Assembly (NCBI GenBank): GCA_963854835.1
Contig: OY978525.1
Span: 4,979,501-5,043,500, forward strand
Reading direction: 5' to 3'
DNA from: Megamerina dolium
Taxonomy: Eukaryota > Arthropoda > Insecta > Diptera > Megamerinidae
DNA length: 64,000 nucleotides
The position numbers and the translations under genes were made by a program. Under the pieces are notes generated by a model. It did not search any database. It had not been told where the DNA came from and saw only the letters and a program-made list of their open reading frames with translations. This document shows positions 38,440 to 50,687 of this stretch, piece after piece. Every line of letters starts with the position of its first letter. Within the stretch, counting starts at the first letter, position 1.

Positions 38440-38610
38440 TTGAAAGCCAATAGATGGAACTTTTACCTTCCGTTTTTACTTTTTGAATATTATTTGCGGT
38501 GTATTTTTGACAATTTTTCAAAGTTAGGCGTTTTTACTATTCGAATATTTTTTAGAGTGTAGTTTCGACAATTTTTTAAAATTGGAATTGAAAGTAAGTA
38601 TATTTTTCAC
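38440..38610 (-). repeat. fragment related to the degenerate array at 30.9-32.8 kb
   Basis: On the minus strand, AAAATACACCGCAAATAATA then TTCAAAAAGTAAAAACGG resembles the ACTGTAAAAGTTATTCGAAA-AGTAAAAAGCG motif at about 31035. Two tandem versions about 65 bp apart. Confidence 0.4.
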
Positions 38611-39144
38611 AAAAGAAAAATGTTTGAAATAAATGTAATTACTGGGCTCCAGAAATGACCCGATTATTTGAGAAACTACACACGTCACAATTTTGGTAAA
38701 ATTGAGTTTTGTCTGACAAACCGTTCTCTAGGAGTAAATATGGAAGTCAGAGAGCTATCAATCAAGTACAGCTTCATACATATATTTTTTTTCCGATCGA
38801 ATTTGATATTCACTTGAGAAATCCCATAAGTCCGGGACATGTGCGCTTTCTCAAATACATGCAGTGGCAACACTGATATCAACCTGTCATTTTCCTTTGT
38901 CTTTGCTACAAAGAGGGTTGCTGTTGCAGAAAATAAGATTACGTAAAAAGGGCAAAATGATTCTATGAGAGTATGAAAGCTGTTACAAATGAATTAAAAA
39001 ATTTAAAGGAGGCAATTTCAATTGATTACACTACTTTACCAGAAAAACCTTTAGCAAATTCCACCACTTTTTCTAAAGTAGATTTGTCCGTAGAATTCGA
39101 AAAAAAATTGTGATTTTGCTCGAGCAGGTCAAATTTTCAGAGGT

Positions 39145-39856
39145 AAGCTGGTAAACTTGAAAACATGCGTCCTAGCGGTACATTCACTGATAGTAAATTC
39201 ATAAAGACCCTGTTATCGGCCCATAAATCACATTTTAATAATTTTCTTGAGATTTGTTCACTCAAATTAGAAAAATAATGCTCAAAAACCGATTTTTCAA
39301 ATATTTTTCAGAATTTTTTTGTTTTCAGGACCTAGTGAAATAAAAAAATTTAATCGATAGAATTTTTTCAGCTCTTCTATCTTATAAAAAATTTTATTAT
39401 GAACATTTTAAGCAAAAAAAAAAAAAATATCTTTTCCAAATTTGCTGTTGCTGGTTGAAAAATGGGTTAATCATCTGTGGTTAGGTTATTGTGTATACAA
39501 GCTGGTAAACTTGAAAACATGCGTCCTAGCGGTACATTCACTGATAGTAAATTCATAAAGACCCTGTTATCGGCCCATAAATCACATTTTAATAATTTTC
39601 TTGAGATTTGTTCACTCAAATTAGAAAAATAATGCTCAAAAACCGATTTTTCAAATATTTTTCAGAATTTTTTTGTTTTCAGGACCTAGTGAAATAAAAA
39701 AATGTAATCGATAGAATTTTTTCAGCTCTTCTATCTTATAAAAAATTTTATTATGAATATTTTAAGCAAAAAAAAAAAAAAAAAGTCTTTTCCAAATTTG
39801 CTGTTGCTGGTTGAAAAATGGGTTAACCATCTGTGTGTTAGGTTATTGTGTATACA
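39145..39856. repeat. recent tandem duplication, 354-bp unit, 2 copies
   Basis: 39145-39498 and 39499-39856 both run from AAGCTGGTAAACTTGAAAAC to GGTTATTGTGTATACA. I see only a handful of substitutions (for example AAATTTAATCG versus AAATGTAATCG, GAACATT versus GAATATT, TTAATCATCTG versus TTAACCATCTG) plus A-run length change. No gene in the unit. Confidence 0.95.
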
Positions 39857-39859
39857 CGC

Positions 39860-40985
39860 CCGAATATGCAAATGAATATCACATGAGTAAGTATTCGTAC
39901 TCTCCATAGTATCGTACCATATATGATGATGGGCACGTTTTTTTTTTTTTTTTTTTGTTAATGAAAATAATACATAATAGAGCAACGAAAAAACTGTATC
40001 GCGACAAGGAAAATAAAGGAAATCGTCATGAGATTTTATTTTTTTTGTTGGCTATTGTGTTCTTATTATTGTGCGTTGCTGTAAAGATGAAAATTTTTGG
40101 AATCACAAAAAAAAAAAAAAAATGGAAACAAACACATAGCAAAAATAAAGAAGGCAATTTTTTGGAGGCTGAACTTTCTTTGCCGCATCTAAACCAATCG
40201 CAATGGATTCTGCTACGACTGTTTCATCCTGATGTTGTTACATTTGCTTATTATGCTTACATATTACGTATGTACACGCGACATGATACTCGTACATTGT
40301 AACGACAGCGGTTGGTGATAAATAATAGCAATATAGCACAATGATGGTGGTGGTTAAGATGGTGGGGGATATTGTCCAAAAGAAAACTAATGAAATACAA
40401 CAAATAATGTGAGAAAAAAATATTGTCGAACAATTTTTGTATTTTTTGGTGTCACTTATAGAGGTGCGCACTTGGGAACGAATTGTACTTTAGTGCTTAT
40501 GGGATAAAATTGCCTGTTTTTATAGATTTCATATATAAATACATTTTTTTTTTTGCAGAAATGTTGCAAACGGTTTTAAAAGGTTTTGCTTTGCATGAAT
40601 CGAAGAAAGTAAAAAAAAAAAATATTTTTTAATACATTTTCAAGTAAAAATATGCAGAAAGTACTATCATTAAAATTCTGAACTCTATCGATATATCATT
40701 TTTTACCAAAGCTTTGACACTGGAAGTTACTATCCAGCTCCAAATAGACCACTTTTTGGAATGGAAGAGTTCCTTGGAATCGATCGATATTTTCAGAATA
40801 TTTATTATAAATGAAAACTTTTTAAAGACAAGCAAAATAAAATCTTATTTATGAGTACCTGTAGCAGTGTCGATTACCCGACCGATTCAAAATTTACCCA
40901 TCACAAAATATCTTAAAAACTTGGTTGGTAGGCAGACTGATCTACAGAAATCCCACTATGTCCAACAATTAGCATTGGAGTTCAT
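39860..40985. other. unique stretch, no gene seen
   Basis: A-homopolymer runs (about 39939-39957 as T, 40107-40120) generate Lys-rich frames up to 115 residues. No domain recognised. Confidence 0.5.
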
Positions 40986-40989
40986 TTTA

Positions 40990-41590
40990 ACATCACAGGA
41001 AAAAGTCATTGAATCCACGTCCCGTGGAGTTAATATAATAAAACAGACTAAAATTCGAACAGTTTATCGAGGACTCAACTTCTAGAAGTCTATTCCTTAG
41101 GATTGCTATCAGATTCTCTGTTAGAGCTGGGCACTCACATATAAAACGAATGAGTGTCTCCTTTTCGTATGTCTCTACAATTTCTATAGTGGGTATTAAA
41201 ATGAATGCAAAGTGCCTGATAGTATCGATGGTTTGCTATACACAAACCAAGGCGAGTAGGTTATATTAAAGATTATGAGTGACTTCCATCTTCTGTTTGC
41301 CGGATGGTGTTAGTGCACGTAGTTGCACCTCTTTCTTACCGTTCACTCCAAGTGAGCGTCGGTCTATAACGGTAGATTCTTATTCAGAGAAGCACAAGAA
41401 GACGGAGGCAATTTTCTTCGATCTTCCTATAGGCAAAATCTAAAATAAGAATGATATCAGCAGACCGGTTCAGCACAGAAAGCCCAGATCGGAGTGTTTG
41501 TATTTCAACATGGCCGAATATAGCAACTTTACGCGTAGTACTGATGTAGTTTCTAATATGCCGCTCTAATTGCCAAAATTTCAATCTTAA
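40990..41590 (-). pseudogene. LINE C-terminal remnant with zinc-binding block (I/jockey-like)
   Basis: On the minus strand at about 41178-41110, ETLIRFICECPALTENL reads like the conserved H-LCECPAL C-terminal block; it continues in frame through LRNRLLEV to FYYINSTGRGFND and a stop at about 40998. Just upstream in another frame, LCIHFNTHYRNCRD matches the preceding 'LNI..N..CRSC' half of the finger. Farther upstream (41384-41584, minus) a 66-residue frame with QLERHIRNYISTTRKVAIFG may be RNase H debris, but that is uncertain. Heavily decayed, with no active copy implied. Confidence 0.7.
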
Positions 41591-41599
41591 AAATCGTTA

Positions 41600-42140
41600 C
41601 CGTGTTCTCCTTTAGCGAAAAATTCCCTGCGCCCATCCTGCAATCCATCTTAAGACTATTCCTATATATCATACTTCTTTTGAAATTCGCTTTTTTCTTG
41701 CGAAATTCTGTTCTCCGACTCGGCTTGAACACTACTCTGCCCTTATATGGATTCCATCCAGCAACTGACTGCGGTAGGTCAAACTGTTAAGTTATAGGCG
41801 AAATTTATTACTCGAAAGAAAATTAGGAAGTAGATGTAATATCACGTTTGAAATTCTATGGACCACAGCACGAGAGCTCCTGTGATACCGACACTAGCCG
41901 TTCTTTAGACCCACACTATTTTAGTACGTCATTTCAAAAACTATGATATTCGATTTTGTCGTATTAAAATCCAAACGACAACATAAATTGTAATAATTTC
42001 TTATTGATACATTTTCTCGTGGTTCGCGAATTTCCAACCGATGATTATTCGAAGTAATCATCATTCAGGAGCGGAAGGCTACACGATAAAAAAAAAAACA
42101 CCACCCATCAAAATACAGTTTGGTAACTATGTTGTTGTAA
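41600..42140. other. spacer, no gene assigned
   Basis: May be further LINE debris upstream of the 41-kb remnant, since GC content is slightly raised, but no motif is clear. Confidence 0.35.
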
Positions 42141-42144
42141 TTGT

Positions 42145-42458
42145 GGATGCCGTCGTTCAGGGGTTAGCGCGTTGGCCTTCTGATCTGTAGCTCGTGGGTT
42201 CAATCCCCGGCTGAAGCATAAATTTAATAACGAAAAGATTTTTCTTTCGAATGGTGCTCACATGTCGGCAAGCTATTGGCAATTCTCCCGGTAGAAAGCT
42301 CAAAAAAAGTGATGTCACAATGGTTCTGCCATTCGGAACCGACTGAAATAAGTAAGTCCCTTCAAATACTGTCGAAAATTTAACACGCACAACGGTATTG
42401 GAAGAGAAGCTCGACCAAAAAGCTGCTCGGGGCTTATAAGTGCCACAAAAAAAAAAAG
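42145..42458 (+). mobile_element. tRNA-derived SINE, copy E (reference copy)
   Basis: The most complete plus-strand copy. Head GATGCCGTCGTTCAGGGGTT-AGCGCG (A box), CCTTCTGATCTGTAGCTCGT, then GGGTTCAATCCCCGG (B box, close to the tRNA GGTTCRANYCC consensus). The non-tRNA body follows with AAAGATTTTTCTTTCGAATG, AAAAAAAGTGATGTCACAAT, GCCATTCGGAACCG, TTTAACACGCACAACGGTAT and the tail GGGGCTTATAAGTGCCAC plus A11. About 310 bp. RNA polymerase III boxes imply tRNA ancestry; the anticodon arm is too degenerate to name the tRNA. Confidence 0.93.
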
Positions 42459-42512
42459 AATCTGTTTTTTCAATCACGTTTGAGGACATTTTTGCAATTT
42501 TTTTTTCCTTGT

Positions 42513-42940
42513 TCACTCCTCTTGGGAGCATAGGGCCTCAACAAGACTCTTCCATCGTACACGGTTCTGTGCTGTTATTTTTGCGCCGTCCCATATTGTG
42601 TTAACATCGGCTAGCTCGCGGAATATTGACCTACTCTAAGTATTTTTTGAACGACCTCGACCTCTGCTTTCTTGCGGATTCCAGTCTAGTGTCATTCTTG
42701 TAATGCTACCTGAAGGTTGTGTTAGCGTGTGACCTAACCATCGCCACTTTCTGATTTTCATTTGCAACAGGACGGGTTCTTCATTCGTTAGTATCCACAG
42801 CGCGTCGTTCCTGATGGTGTTCGGCCACAATATTTTACAAATGATACGGACGCATCTGTTGACGAAAGATTGTAGCTTTTGTATGATGGTGTTAGAGGTC
42901 AGCAGTAGAGTTTCAAAATATTCTTCTGAACATTACAATG
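42513..42940 (-). pseudogene. RTE-like LINE ORF C-terminal fragment
   Basis: On the minus strand, from about 42914 to a TGA at 42513-42515: KLQSFVNRCVRIICKILWPN, NDALWILTNEEPV, MKIRKWRWLGHTL, MTLDWNPQESRGRGRS and, after one in-frame TAG at 42636-42638, ITAQNRVRWKSLVEALCS. The series LQ.F.N...RI, EPV.....RKWRWLGHTLR, W.PQ..R.RGRP..TWRR, AQNR.RWR.LV.AL is typical of RTE-type elements. It is in one frame except for the single stop, so it is much better preserved than the other LINE scraps. The reverse transcriptase core and endonuclease are absent. Confidence 0.88.
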
Positions 42941-43984
42941 CTAAAACGCATTTTAGCTGCATTGTCTTAGAAGACTATCCACTCTAACAACACAATAGCT
43001 AGATGGGGCCTCATTGAACATTCGGAATGAATTCGGATGCTTATTGCGGGGACCGAGCATACAATTCATTAAAATATTTTTTCAATTATCATGATAACAT
43101 AAAATTAGATAGTCAGTAAATTGGAGCTGGAATGCTGTCGAAGCAGTTCGAAGTACTTCTATGCCAACCACATTTACAGGTCTACCACGACAATGTGTCG
43201 CATCTTTTAACTAATTTTGTGATAACAAACATCTAAGACAAACATAATTTTATGCTTAAATGAAGCATCTCTCAAAACCCTATCAAGATTCAGTGGATGT
43301 ATCGCATTGAGTATGTTTAATCGCGTACCACAACTTTTGAAAGTACTCGCTAACTATGTTTTTAAGCATTTCGGTTCATGTATTTGATATAACATATACA
43401 TATAAATATATTAAAATAATTTACTTACATATGTATGGTGATTAAATGTTGTATATTCTTATCTAACGTGAATATCGAATAAATATTACTTTGCTTTATA
43501 TGCAACAATTAAGCATTTCACGTCTCGGTATGTATTGTACATATATAGGAACCTTCATCATAATCATCATATCAAATATATGGAAAAGGCATATAATTAA
43601 TTCAATAAGAAGAACAAGAAGCAAAAGTAGAAGAAGATGAAAATGAAATAATAATAAATCGATAATTCCAAGAATTTCTTACTCTCTATCTCTCCCTATG
43701 TCAAAGACATATAGACATACACTTTGTCCACACATTCGAATCGCAAAATTTATTTTGTATTTCCTTTATATTAAACATGCCTTGCCGTTCTTATTAATTT
43801 ATAAAATACATAGTGAAGTCTATACATGAATTAACACACACAGACACATATATGTGCAATGCCAATTCAACTGCACAACTGTTATATTGTTGTTGTTGCA
43901 AAAACAACTTTGTACTCGCGCCTTTAATTTCATATTAATAATCTATTTTGCCAACAAATATCATCGTTTTAGCCTTACCACTGA

Positions 43985-44019
43985 AAGAGAGGTAGAGAGG
44001 GAGAGAGAGAGAGAGAGAG
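43985..44019. repeat. (GA)n microsatellite
   Basis: GA run with short interruptions. Confidence 0.9.
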
Positions 44020-44457
44020 TCATATAGCATTGGTTAGGTGTTGGAAGGGGAAGCAATCGAAGAAATAAAGCATATGAAAAAGATATACACTAATTTATGG
44101 CATTCGTAATGAATATGTTGTTGGCAGTGCCAACATGCAATAACAACAAGAGAACAATCGCATAGCAATCTCGCAACATGCAACGCAATATATATGTATA
44201 TAATCACATATACACATGCACACATACTCACATATACACATATGTGTATATACAACAAAATTTAAAAGTTCATAAATTATAAAAATAATTATAATGAGAT
44301 CAATTTTTAATCGCCATACAAGCGATTGCAATGAATCGCCAAATGGATCATGGTAGCGAGGGTAGCAACATAGCGAAGGGAGCTCAAATGAGTATGAATA
44401 ACCGATACGATTACTGAAAGCAACTTTGGCTTATTTAACTTTGCTTTGCATTCTACA

Positions 44458-44489
44458 AAAACAACAACAACAACAATAACAACAACAAC
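44458..44489. repeat. (CAA)n microsatellite
   Basis: CAA run with one TAA interruption. Confidence 0.9.
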
Positions 44490-44759
44490 TTGCAACATGC
44501 CACCAACATGAGAAATTGTGATCATATATTTGTAGCATTTATGTTGGTGATGAGATGATGGTCGGAGCAACCAACGCAGTATTTAGTAGAAGTAGAAGAG
44601 GAATAAGGTGTAATTATTATCATATCCTGCATCACATAAACATAACAAGAACAACAACTACTACTACAATAACAACAACAACAATAGTAAATGCAAATAC
44701 TACAAAGAACATTTTGCATCTGATATTTATCTTTTTTTTTTTTTTTTTGTATTAGCCAT

Positions 44760-45480
44760 GTATATGCAACGAGTGAGTATTTTCATGAGTGAGAGATTAT
44801 TTCATTAGTGAGTAGTTCATGAGCCAATTCAATATAGACTTATTAAGTTATTATACTTACTTGTTGCTGGAATCATATTCTAATCTTTAATGTAACTACT
44901 CTAAAAAAAAATTGCGTCCATTAAATGAATCACGACTCATGGTGATAAAACATCGCACACAGTTCGACTGTGACGACTCATAGGTTTCATGAATATAAAC
45001 GCTGCTGTAGTCTGTTGTTGATAAATGAATTTAGAGAAATTCAAAGCAAGTGCAGTTGTGATGTCAGCATTAATTGATGCATTCTATGAATTGATAAATC
45101 ATTCATTTTGGTCGAGACTTTTTTTTTGTATTAAATTTACTCTGAGTATTTAACGTTATCAAAACAAGCTTAATTGTGATATTTGTCATGATTAATGTCG
45201 TATGCAATTCCATAAATCAATCATGTTGTGAATGGTCGTGAGTTTTCCGTATTAAATTTACTCTGAGTATTAGTAACTAAGAATAGTTCTATGAGGTTAA
45301 TCGTAGATAAATAATATCGACAGTAAAGTTCGATGCTTATTGTACACTAACTGATAAAACACACTGTCTCGTGAGTGACTATGAAATTCAGGCAATAAAT
45401 GATGAAGCGTCTCACTATATTTAGAAAATCCTTAGTAATTATGAGTCATTTAAAGGTGGTGCCATAAAGAAATGAATTTC
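44760..45480. repeat. degenerate ~120-bp tandem repeat
   Basis: TATTAAATTTACTCTGAGTA occurs at 45129 and 45250. Flanks with GACTCAT, AATCATT and TGATAAA words repeat more weakly on both sides. Confidence 0.5.
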
Positions 45481-45689
45481 AAAGATTACGAACAATACCG
45501 ATGGAGATGAATGGAAATGATTTTAGAATTTGTGTGTTCAATTCAATTGAAATTTTTAAAGAAACTCACAGTAAGCTCGATCTTGTTACTTTTGCCTATT
45601 TTGTTTATCAAAGGTTATCACAAACGTAAATGAGAACAAGAAATATAAAAGGAGAAAAAGTCAAGTTGTATATTGAGTTCATAGTTTCG

Positions 45690-46245
45690 ATCATGATCTA
45701 AGTTCGATGTTTGTCTGTCTCTTTGTCTTTTTACCTATCTATTCTCATGATAACTGCCAAAATTTTCGAGTGATCAAGATTAAAATTGATATATACGATT
45801 ATTTTTACTAATAAACGCACAAGGTTAAAAATTGGAGAAATCGGATGAAATCCACGCCAACTTCCCATACAAAAGAGAGCTGTTAATTGCGTCTTCATAT
45901 ACTTTGCGCTCGAAAGTACAGCCTTATTAAGCTGAAACTTGTTGTGTAGGATTATATTTACTAATTAAAAAACATATTTTAAAACGGGCTGAATCGGATG
46001 AAAACCACGCCTACCTTCCATACGAACTTTTGCTTTCGAATGTATATTTTTACACTTTGCGCACAAAAATATAAATTTATCAGGCTGAAATTGGGTTCAT
46101 ATGATTATATTTATTAACTGAACTACATATATAAAAAGAGGCTGAATCGGATTAAAATTACACCTATCTCTTATACAAAAATATAGCGCAAAAGTATTAT
46201 TTTTTCGAAAATTGGTCTATCTATCTGGTGTAGCATGTCTAAGCT
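45690..46245 (-). repeat. ~150-bp monomer array, locus 6, with (GTCY)n-like head
   Basis: The head TGTTTGTCTGTCTCTTTGTC near 45708 followed by CTCATGATAACTGCC is the (GTCY)n plus CGCACGATAAC segment in variant form. Then cores CTTCCCATACAAAAG, CCTTCCATACGAACTT and TCTCTTATACAAAAATAT follow near 45852, 46009 and 46165. The right flank ATGTCTAAGCTTC at about 46232 is shared with array locus 3. This copy ties array and head together most directly among the arrays. Confidence 0.85.
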
Positions 46246-46794
46246 TCAATATTACCTAAGATAAACTTTTCAAAGAATTTTGTTAACACTTTCACACACA
46301 CACACACTCATGTTCGTTTAATATGCTAAATTACTCATGATCGAAACACCATTAAAATATTTGCGTGCAGATCTCTGATTTGGAAACATTGCATGCGGTG
46401 ATCATAACACGTTGTAGTTTTACGTCTGCGTGAAGCATAAAACTTCTCATATAGTTCTTACATTTATATTAATACTATACACTCACATTCATTCCTATCC
46501 ATACACATAATCTTACTCACTTACTGACTCAGTCAATCACTTATTTTGCTCGCACATATTCGCCGCCATAACACTTATGGCGCGTTTGCATACATTCTAC
46601 TTATTAGTTTGTATATGATCATCGATCGACAGATGAGTGGGGTAAAGGGATTATTGCGCCACATCGTTTGCTCTACATATATTAGGAGCATCGCTAAAGT
46701 ATCTCACATCGTAAAACTCCAATTTAAAACACGTAATTTGCAATACGCTCGCACTTGGCAAGAAGCAACTCTATACGATCGTTATTTAGCAACA

Positions 46795-46828
46795 GATAGA
46801 GAGAGATAGAGGGAGAGAGAGAGAGAGA
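46795..46828. repeat. (GA)n microsatellite
   Basis: GA run with TAGA interruptions. Confidence 0.9.
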
Positions 46829-47425
46829 CTGTAGTGGCTAGTCTTAATGGCATCACCATAGTCATAAGCATCATCATCATCATCTTCATACTTATTATTA
46901 TCATTACCAACTGTTAAGCTCAACTGATCTTCATTCGCAAAAGCATACTGATGCATGCTGTGTAGAATAGGATCAGTAGAAGCATAAAGTGTATGGGATA
47001 GTTTGACTTTTTTGGTGAAATCGTTAATGAAATGTATAGAAAATATATCTACGATTCTTTGTACAAGTAAATATCTGCATATGTACCAGGTACCCACTAC
47101 ACGTATATTTAAATTTCTCGTTTGTTTTGTAGCTGTTATTCTCTGAACTGATTAAATGTGCGTACTGAAGTACATGTAGCAGAAGATCCAATGTTGAAGT
47201 GGTACTACAACGATTAAAATTCCATTTTTAATTACATGCACATTTGGTGTTTGCGTGTACGAGAGTGGCAAATATATATTGGCAAATTGTAAGATAAACG
47301 AATATGCATATAAGTGCCTATCATTGTCTCTATGCATAGGCAATGATGCTGTAAAAAATGTTGCTGTTAAAAATGTTGCTCTTAAAAATGTTGCTGTTTA
47401 AGGAAATTGTATTTTAGAAATATTG

Positions 47426-47449
47426 TAATAATAATAATAATAATAATAA
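47426..47449. repeat. (AAT)n microsatellite
   Basis: Uninterrupted AAT run. Confidence 0.9.
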
Positions 47450-47639
47450 CTATAATAGTAATTCTTAATAATGATACCAGTGATAAGAAATCAATAAAAC
47501 ATTAACAACGTAGAACTATTGATAATTATATACAGATTTGGATTGACTTACATACAAATCATATGAAAAATACCAAAAGTAACGACATTTGAATTAAAAT
47601 TTATTCTTTTTTCTTTTTTCTTAATAATACAACCGTTTA

Positions 47640-47735
47640 ATTGATACAAAACGTCGATTGGTACTCCAGTATTAGATCCTTTCACCAGATTTCGACTCCG
47701 AATACAACATCTTCTTGATTGGGGCTTTTTTTTTC
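47640..47735 (-). pseudogene. short LINE C-terminal scrap
   Basis: Minus-strand reading APIKKMLYSESKSGERI matches the APAKKVLYSEPTGGPRRR block of the remnant at 37980-38180; a stop follows at once. Nothing else of the element is recognisable. Confidence 0.5.
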
Positions 47736-47879
47736 ATATAAAAAGAACTTTTTTAAAATATTTTCAAGTCAATTCTGTATAATTTTAGAAGGGAGATTAT
47801 TGAGAGCTACGTACGTTGTTGTTTTTCTATTTTATATTAAGTATTTCATAACACTCTCACTACAAAATAGTGCCTCTTA

Positions 47880-49170
47880 GTCCCTTTTAGCAAATGCAAT
47901 TACCGCAACATGTATCTAGCAACATTTTAGTAATATTTTTTTTTTCAATTGACGATTAAGTTTCTTAAAAATTAAACATACACCAATTATTTAATAATTT
48001 CCCAACAGAAATTAAAACAGAAAGGAATATGCATGTTTTAAAAAAATTGGTTATTTTTGTAAAAGAAAATTTTTAATTAAGTTAATTCTGAATATGTAAG
48101 AATCGTTATAAAAAAAAAAAACTTTTGAAACCATTTATTATTGTAAAAAATAGCTAAATTGCTAAATAAAAAAAAAAATAATAAAAAGATTCTACTACTA
48201 CTACTATAAATTTTTTTTTTTCTGCATTAATTTTTAGAAATATTTTTCATTTTTTTCTCATAATAAAACTTAGTTTCGATTTCACATGAAATTTACTATC
48301 ATTTTCGATACTACAAAATTAATTTTTTGTTAAGAACTTGTAGAATTTGACGGAACTTTCATTACAAAGAGTACGTACTCTGTTTTATCACATGCAATAA
48401 ACGCAACATGTATCTAACAAATTGTACATGTTGATGACACATGTTGTTTGAAGAAGAGCTAAAAATGTGTGTTCAGTATTGTTTGACAACATGAATAAAA
48501 TAAACTTAATTTTGTTTTTTAAATATGAAACATTTAATATCATTCAAATTACATTTTTCACATAAAAAGAATTTATGTTGAAATGTTTATGTGAAATTTC
48601 AAGTGGATATATGTATACAGTACTATATTTTATTCTAAAAAAAGTTTACAGAATTTTAATGTTTAGCAACATATAGTAAAATCATATGAGCAATATTTTT
48701 CTAAAATATATTAACCTTTTGAGTACCCATGTAATGAGTCAAAAATGGTATTTCTCTTGAAAGGAGCAAAATTGTACCATATGGAACAGAGGTATTAGTT
48801 AAAACGGCTAAATAATATATCATAAGGAAGATTTTTTTAAATATGTTAATAATATAAAAATGTTCACGTTTTAAGGTATTACATTTTTCACCAGATTTGT
48901 CACGTAAATGAACAATGTAGAGTAACTATATATAATACTAAAATTAAATTTACATGATTTCGATGTTTAGCAACATACAGTAAAATTTTTATGAGCAACA
49001 TTTTTCTAAAACATTTTAACGGTCTGCGTGCTCTTTATAAGTGGTCAAAAATTGAATTTATCTTGAAATGATCAAAAAATATCAAAATGGGAGGGAACTA
49101 ATGATTTAATGCCGTCAGAGAATTTCATTTCTGCAATATTTGGAAAATATTGAAAATATAAATATACTCA
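47880..49170. repeat. GCAACAT-bearing degenerate repeat (~300 and ~500 bp spacing)
   Basis: ATGTTTAGCAACATATAGTA at about 48659 and ATGTTTAGCAACATACAGTA at about 48961, each followed by a GAGCAA(T/C)ATTTTTCTAAAA stretch and, about 80 bases on, a GTCAAAAATNG stretch. Earlier CGCAACATGTATCTA words sit at about 47903 and 48400. Old tandem duplication, non-coding. Confidence 0.65.
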
Positions 49171-49180
49171 AATGCAAAAA

Positions 49181-49380
49181 TTAATAAGATTTTTTATGTT
49201 GTATTACAGCAACATGTTGAGAGAGAGAGAGAGAGAGAGATGACATTAAGAACCAAAACGTAGGCTTTAGTGAATAAAAAATTAATAAAATTTCTTATGT
49301 TGTATTATAGCAACATGTTGAGAGAGAGAGAGAGAGATGACATTAAGAATCAAAAAGCAGACTTTAGTAAACACCTAATC
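49181..49380. repeat. 101-bp tandem duplication carrying a (GA)n tract
   Basis: TTAATAAGATTTTTTATGTT...AGCAACATGTTGAGAG...GATGACATTAAGAA at 49181 repeats at 49282 with a shorter GA run. The GA length difference is the main change, so the duplication is young. Confidence 0.9.
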
Positions 49381-49388
49381 ATCTAAAT

Positions 49389-49527
<139 letters not shown>

Positions 49528-49956
49528 ATATTCAAAAATTTCACTACAATTTATGCTTATCAACATAATTGTAGCATGCAGCATCATTACATTCATATTG
49601 AATGTTTGACGTTTAACTAAACTAAATATGTAGCTGCAATCGTATGTGATTTGTGTTGTAATTTCTATTCGTTTATTGCAAATTTTACATTTACGCTTGA
49701 CACGCAAATTCATGTAATCCTGTCAGTGTTGCTGTTGCAATGTGTTCCATTACGATCCTCAACATGTATAAATGTATCAACGAAGAAGATGTAAAGAAAT
49801 AGGTAAACTAGAGTGAAGAAGTTCGCTTACAGCAAGCACAAAGTCCAATTAAATTATACAAATGCCATGACTGTGATTTGACTAAAATGAAACTTGAAGA
49901 AAATTTCAAAATATATCAACACAAATTTACATACGTGTATACTGTGTGTATTGGGT

Positions 49957-49975
49957 TGTGTGTGTGTGTGTGTGT
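49957..49975. repeat. (GT)n microsatellite
   Basis: Uninterrupted GT run. Confidence 0.9.
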
Positions 49976-50663
49976 ATGTAAGGCTATTGCAAACCAACGC
50001 AAGTTTAGCAAAATTAACAAACGAGGAAGCAACAATATTTATATCCCCCAATCTTCTTAACCTCAAATAGCCTGAAGGTGGCTAAGTATGAACATAGTTG
50101 TTGCATACATTCATACATACATATATATATATATCCTTTGCTCATGTCATACACATAAGTGTATGTATTTATATACCAATACATTTGTATCTATGTAACA
50201 TTCATACTTTTAGTGTATGTGTGTGCGGTGTAAGAGTAATTAAAATCCCTTGATTAATATGTAAATTTAATGAGATTACGAATTCAGCGAACAAGATTAG
50301 GAAGAATTCACGGACGTTGCCAACCATCTAATATATATGTATGGTACATTCATATGCAACCAAGTAATACATAGTACCAAGTTGAAAAGTATGAATACAT
50401 GACTCTGAGTATCTTATGGACATATGTACATGCATGAACTTCTGTACTACAAATGTGTATGTGCTGTTGTGTATGTCGTTGGCGCACATAATTTTCACTT
50501 CGTTACCAAACTTTGTCAAGGCAATATGGACCAAGACCGAGAGAAATACTCGTACTGAAAAGCAATCGAACGGACAGATCAAGAATCAAGCGTGCTGAGT
50601 GAAGCGCGAAGACATAACAACTCAAACCGATATAGGCGCGTAAACACAAACCAATGGACGACG

Positions 50664-50687
50664 AATGAATGAATGAATGAATGAATG
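50664..50687. repeat. (GAAT)n microsatellite
   Basis: Five to six GAAT units. Confidence 0.9.

Larger units (their letters stand above)
42941..44760. other. unique stretch, no gene seen
   Basis: Contains a (GA)n run at 43985-44019 and a (CAA)n run at 44458-44489. Overlapping Cys/Tyr/Val-rich frames on the minus strand come from CAA/CAT runs. Confidence 0.5.
46246..47635. other. unique stretch, no gene seen
   Basis: GA-rich microsatellite 46795-46828, CATCATC run near 46870, and AAAAATGTTGCTNTT triplication at 47354-47402. No coding region supported. Confidence 0.5.

Noticed and set aside
42145..42220. A real tRNA gene at the SINE head
   Set aside because: The anticodon arm does not form a normal 5-bp stem with 7-base loop, no 3' acceptor half follows, and the same head recurs with a common non-tRNA body.
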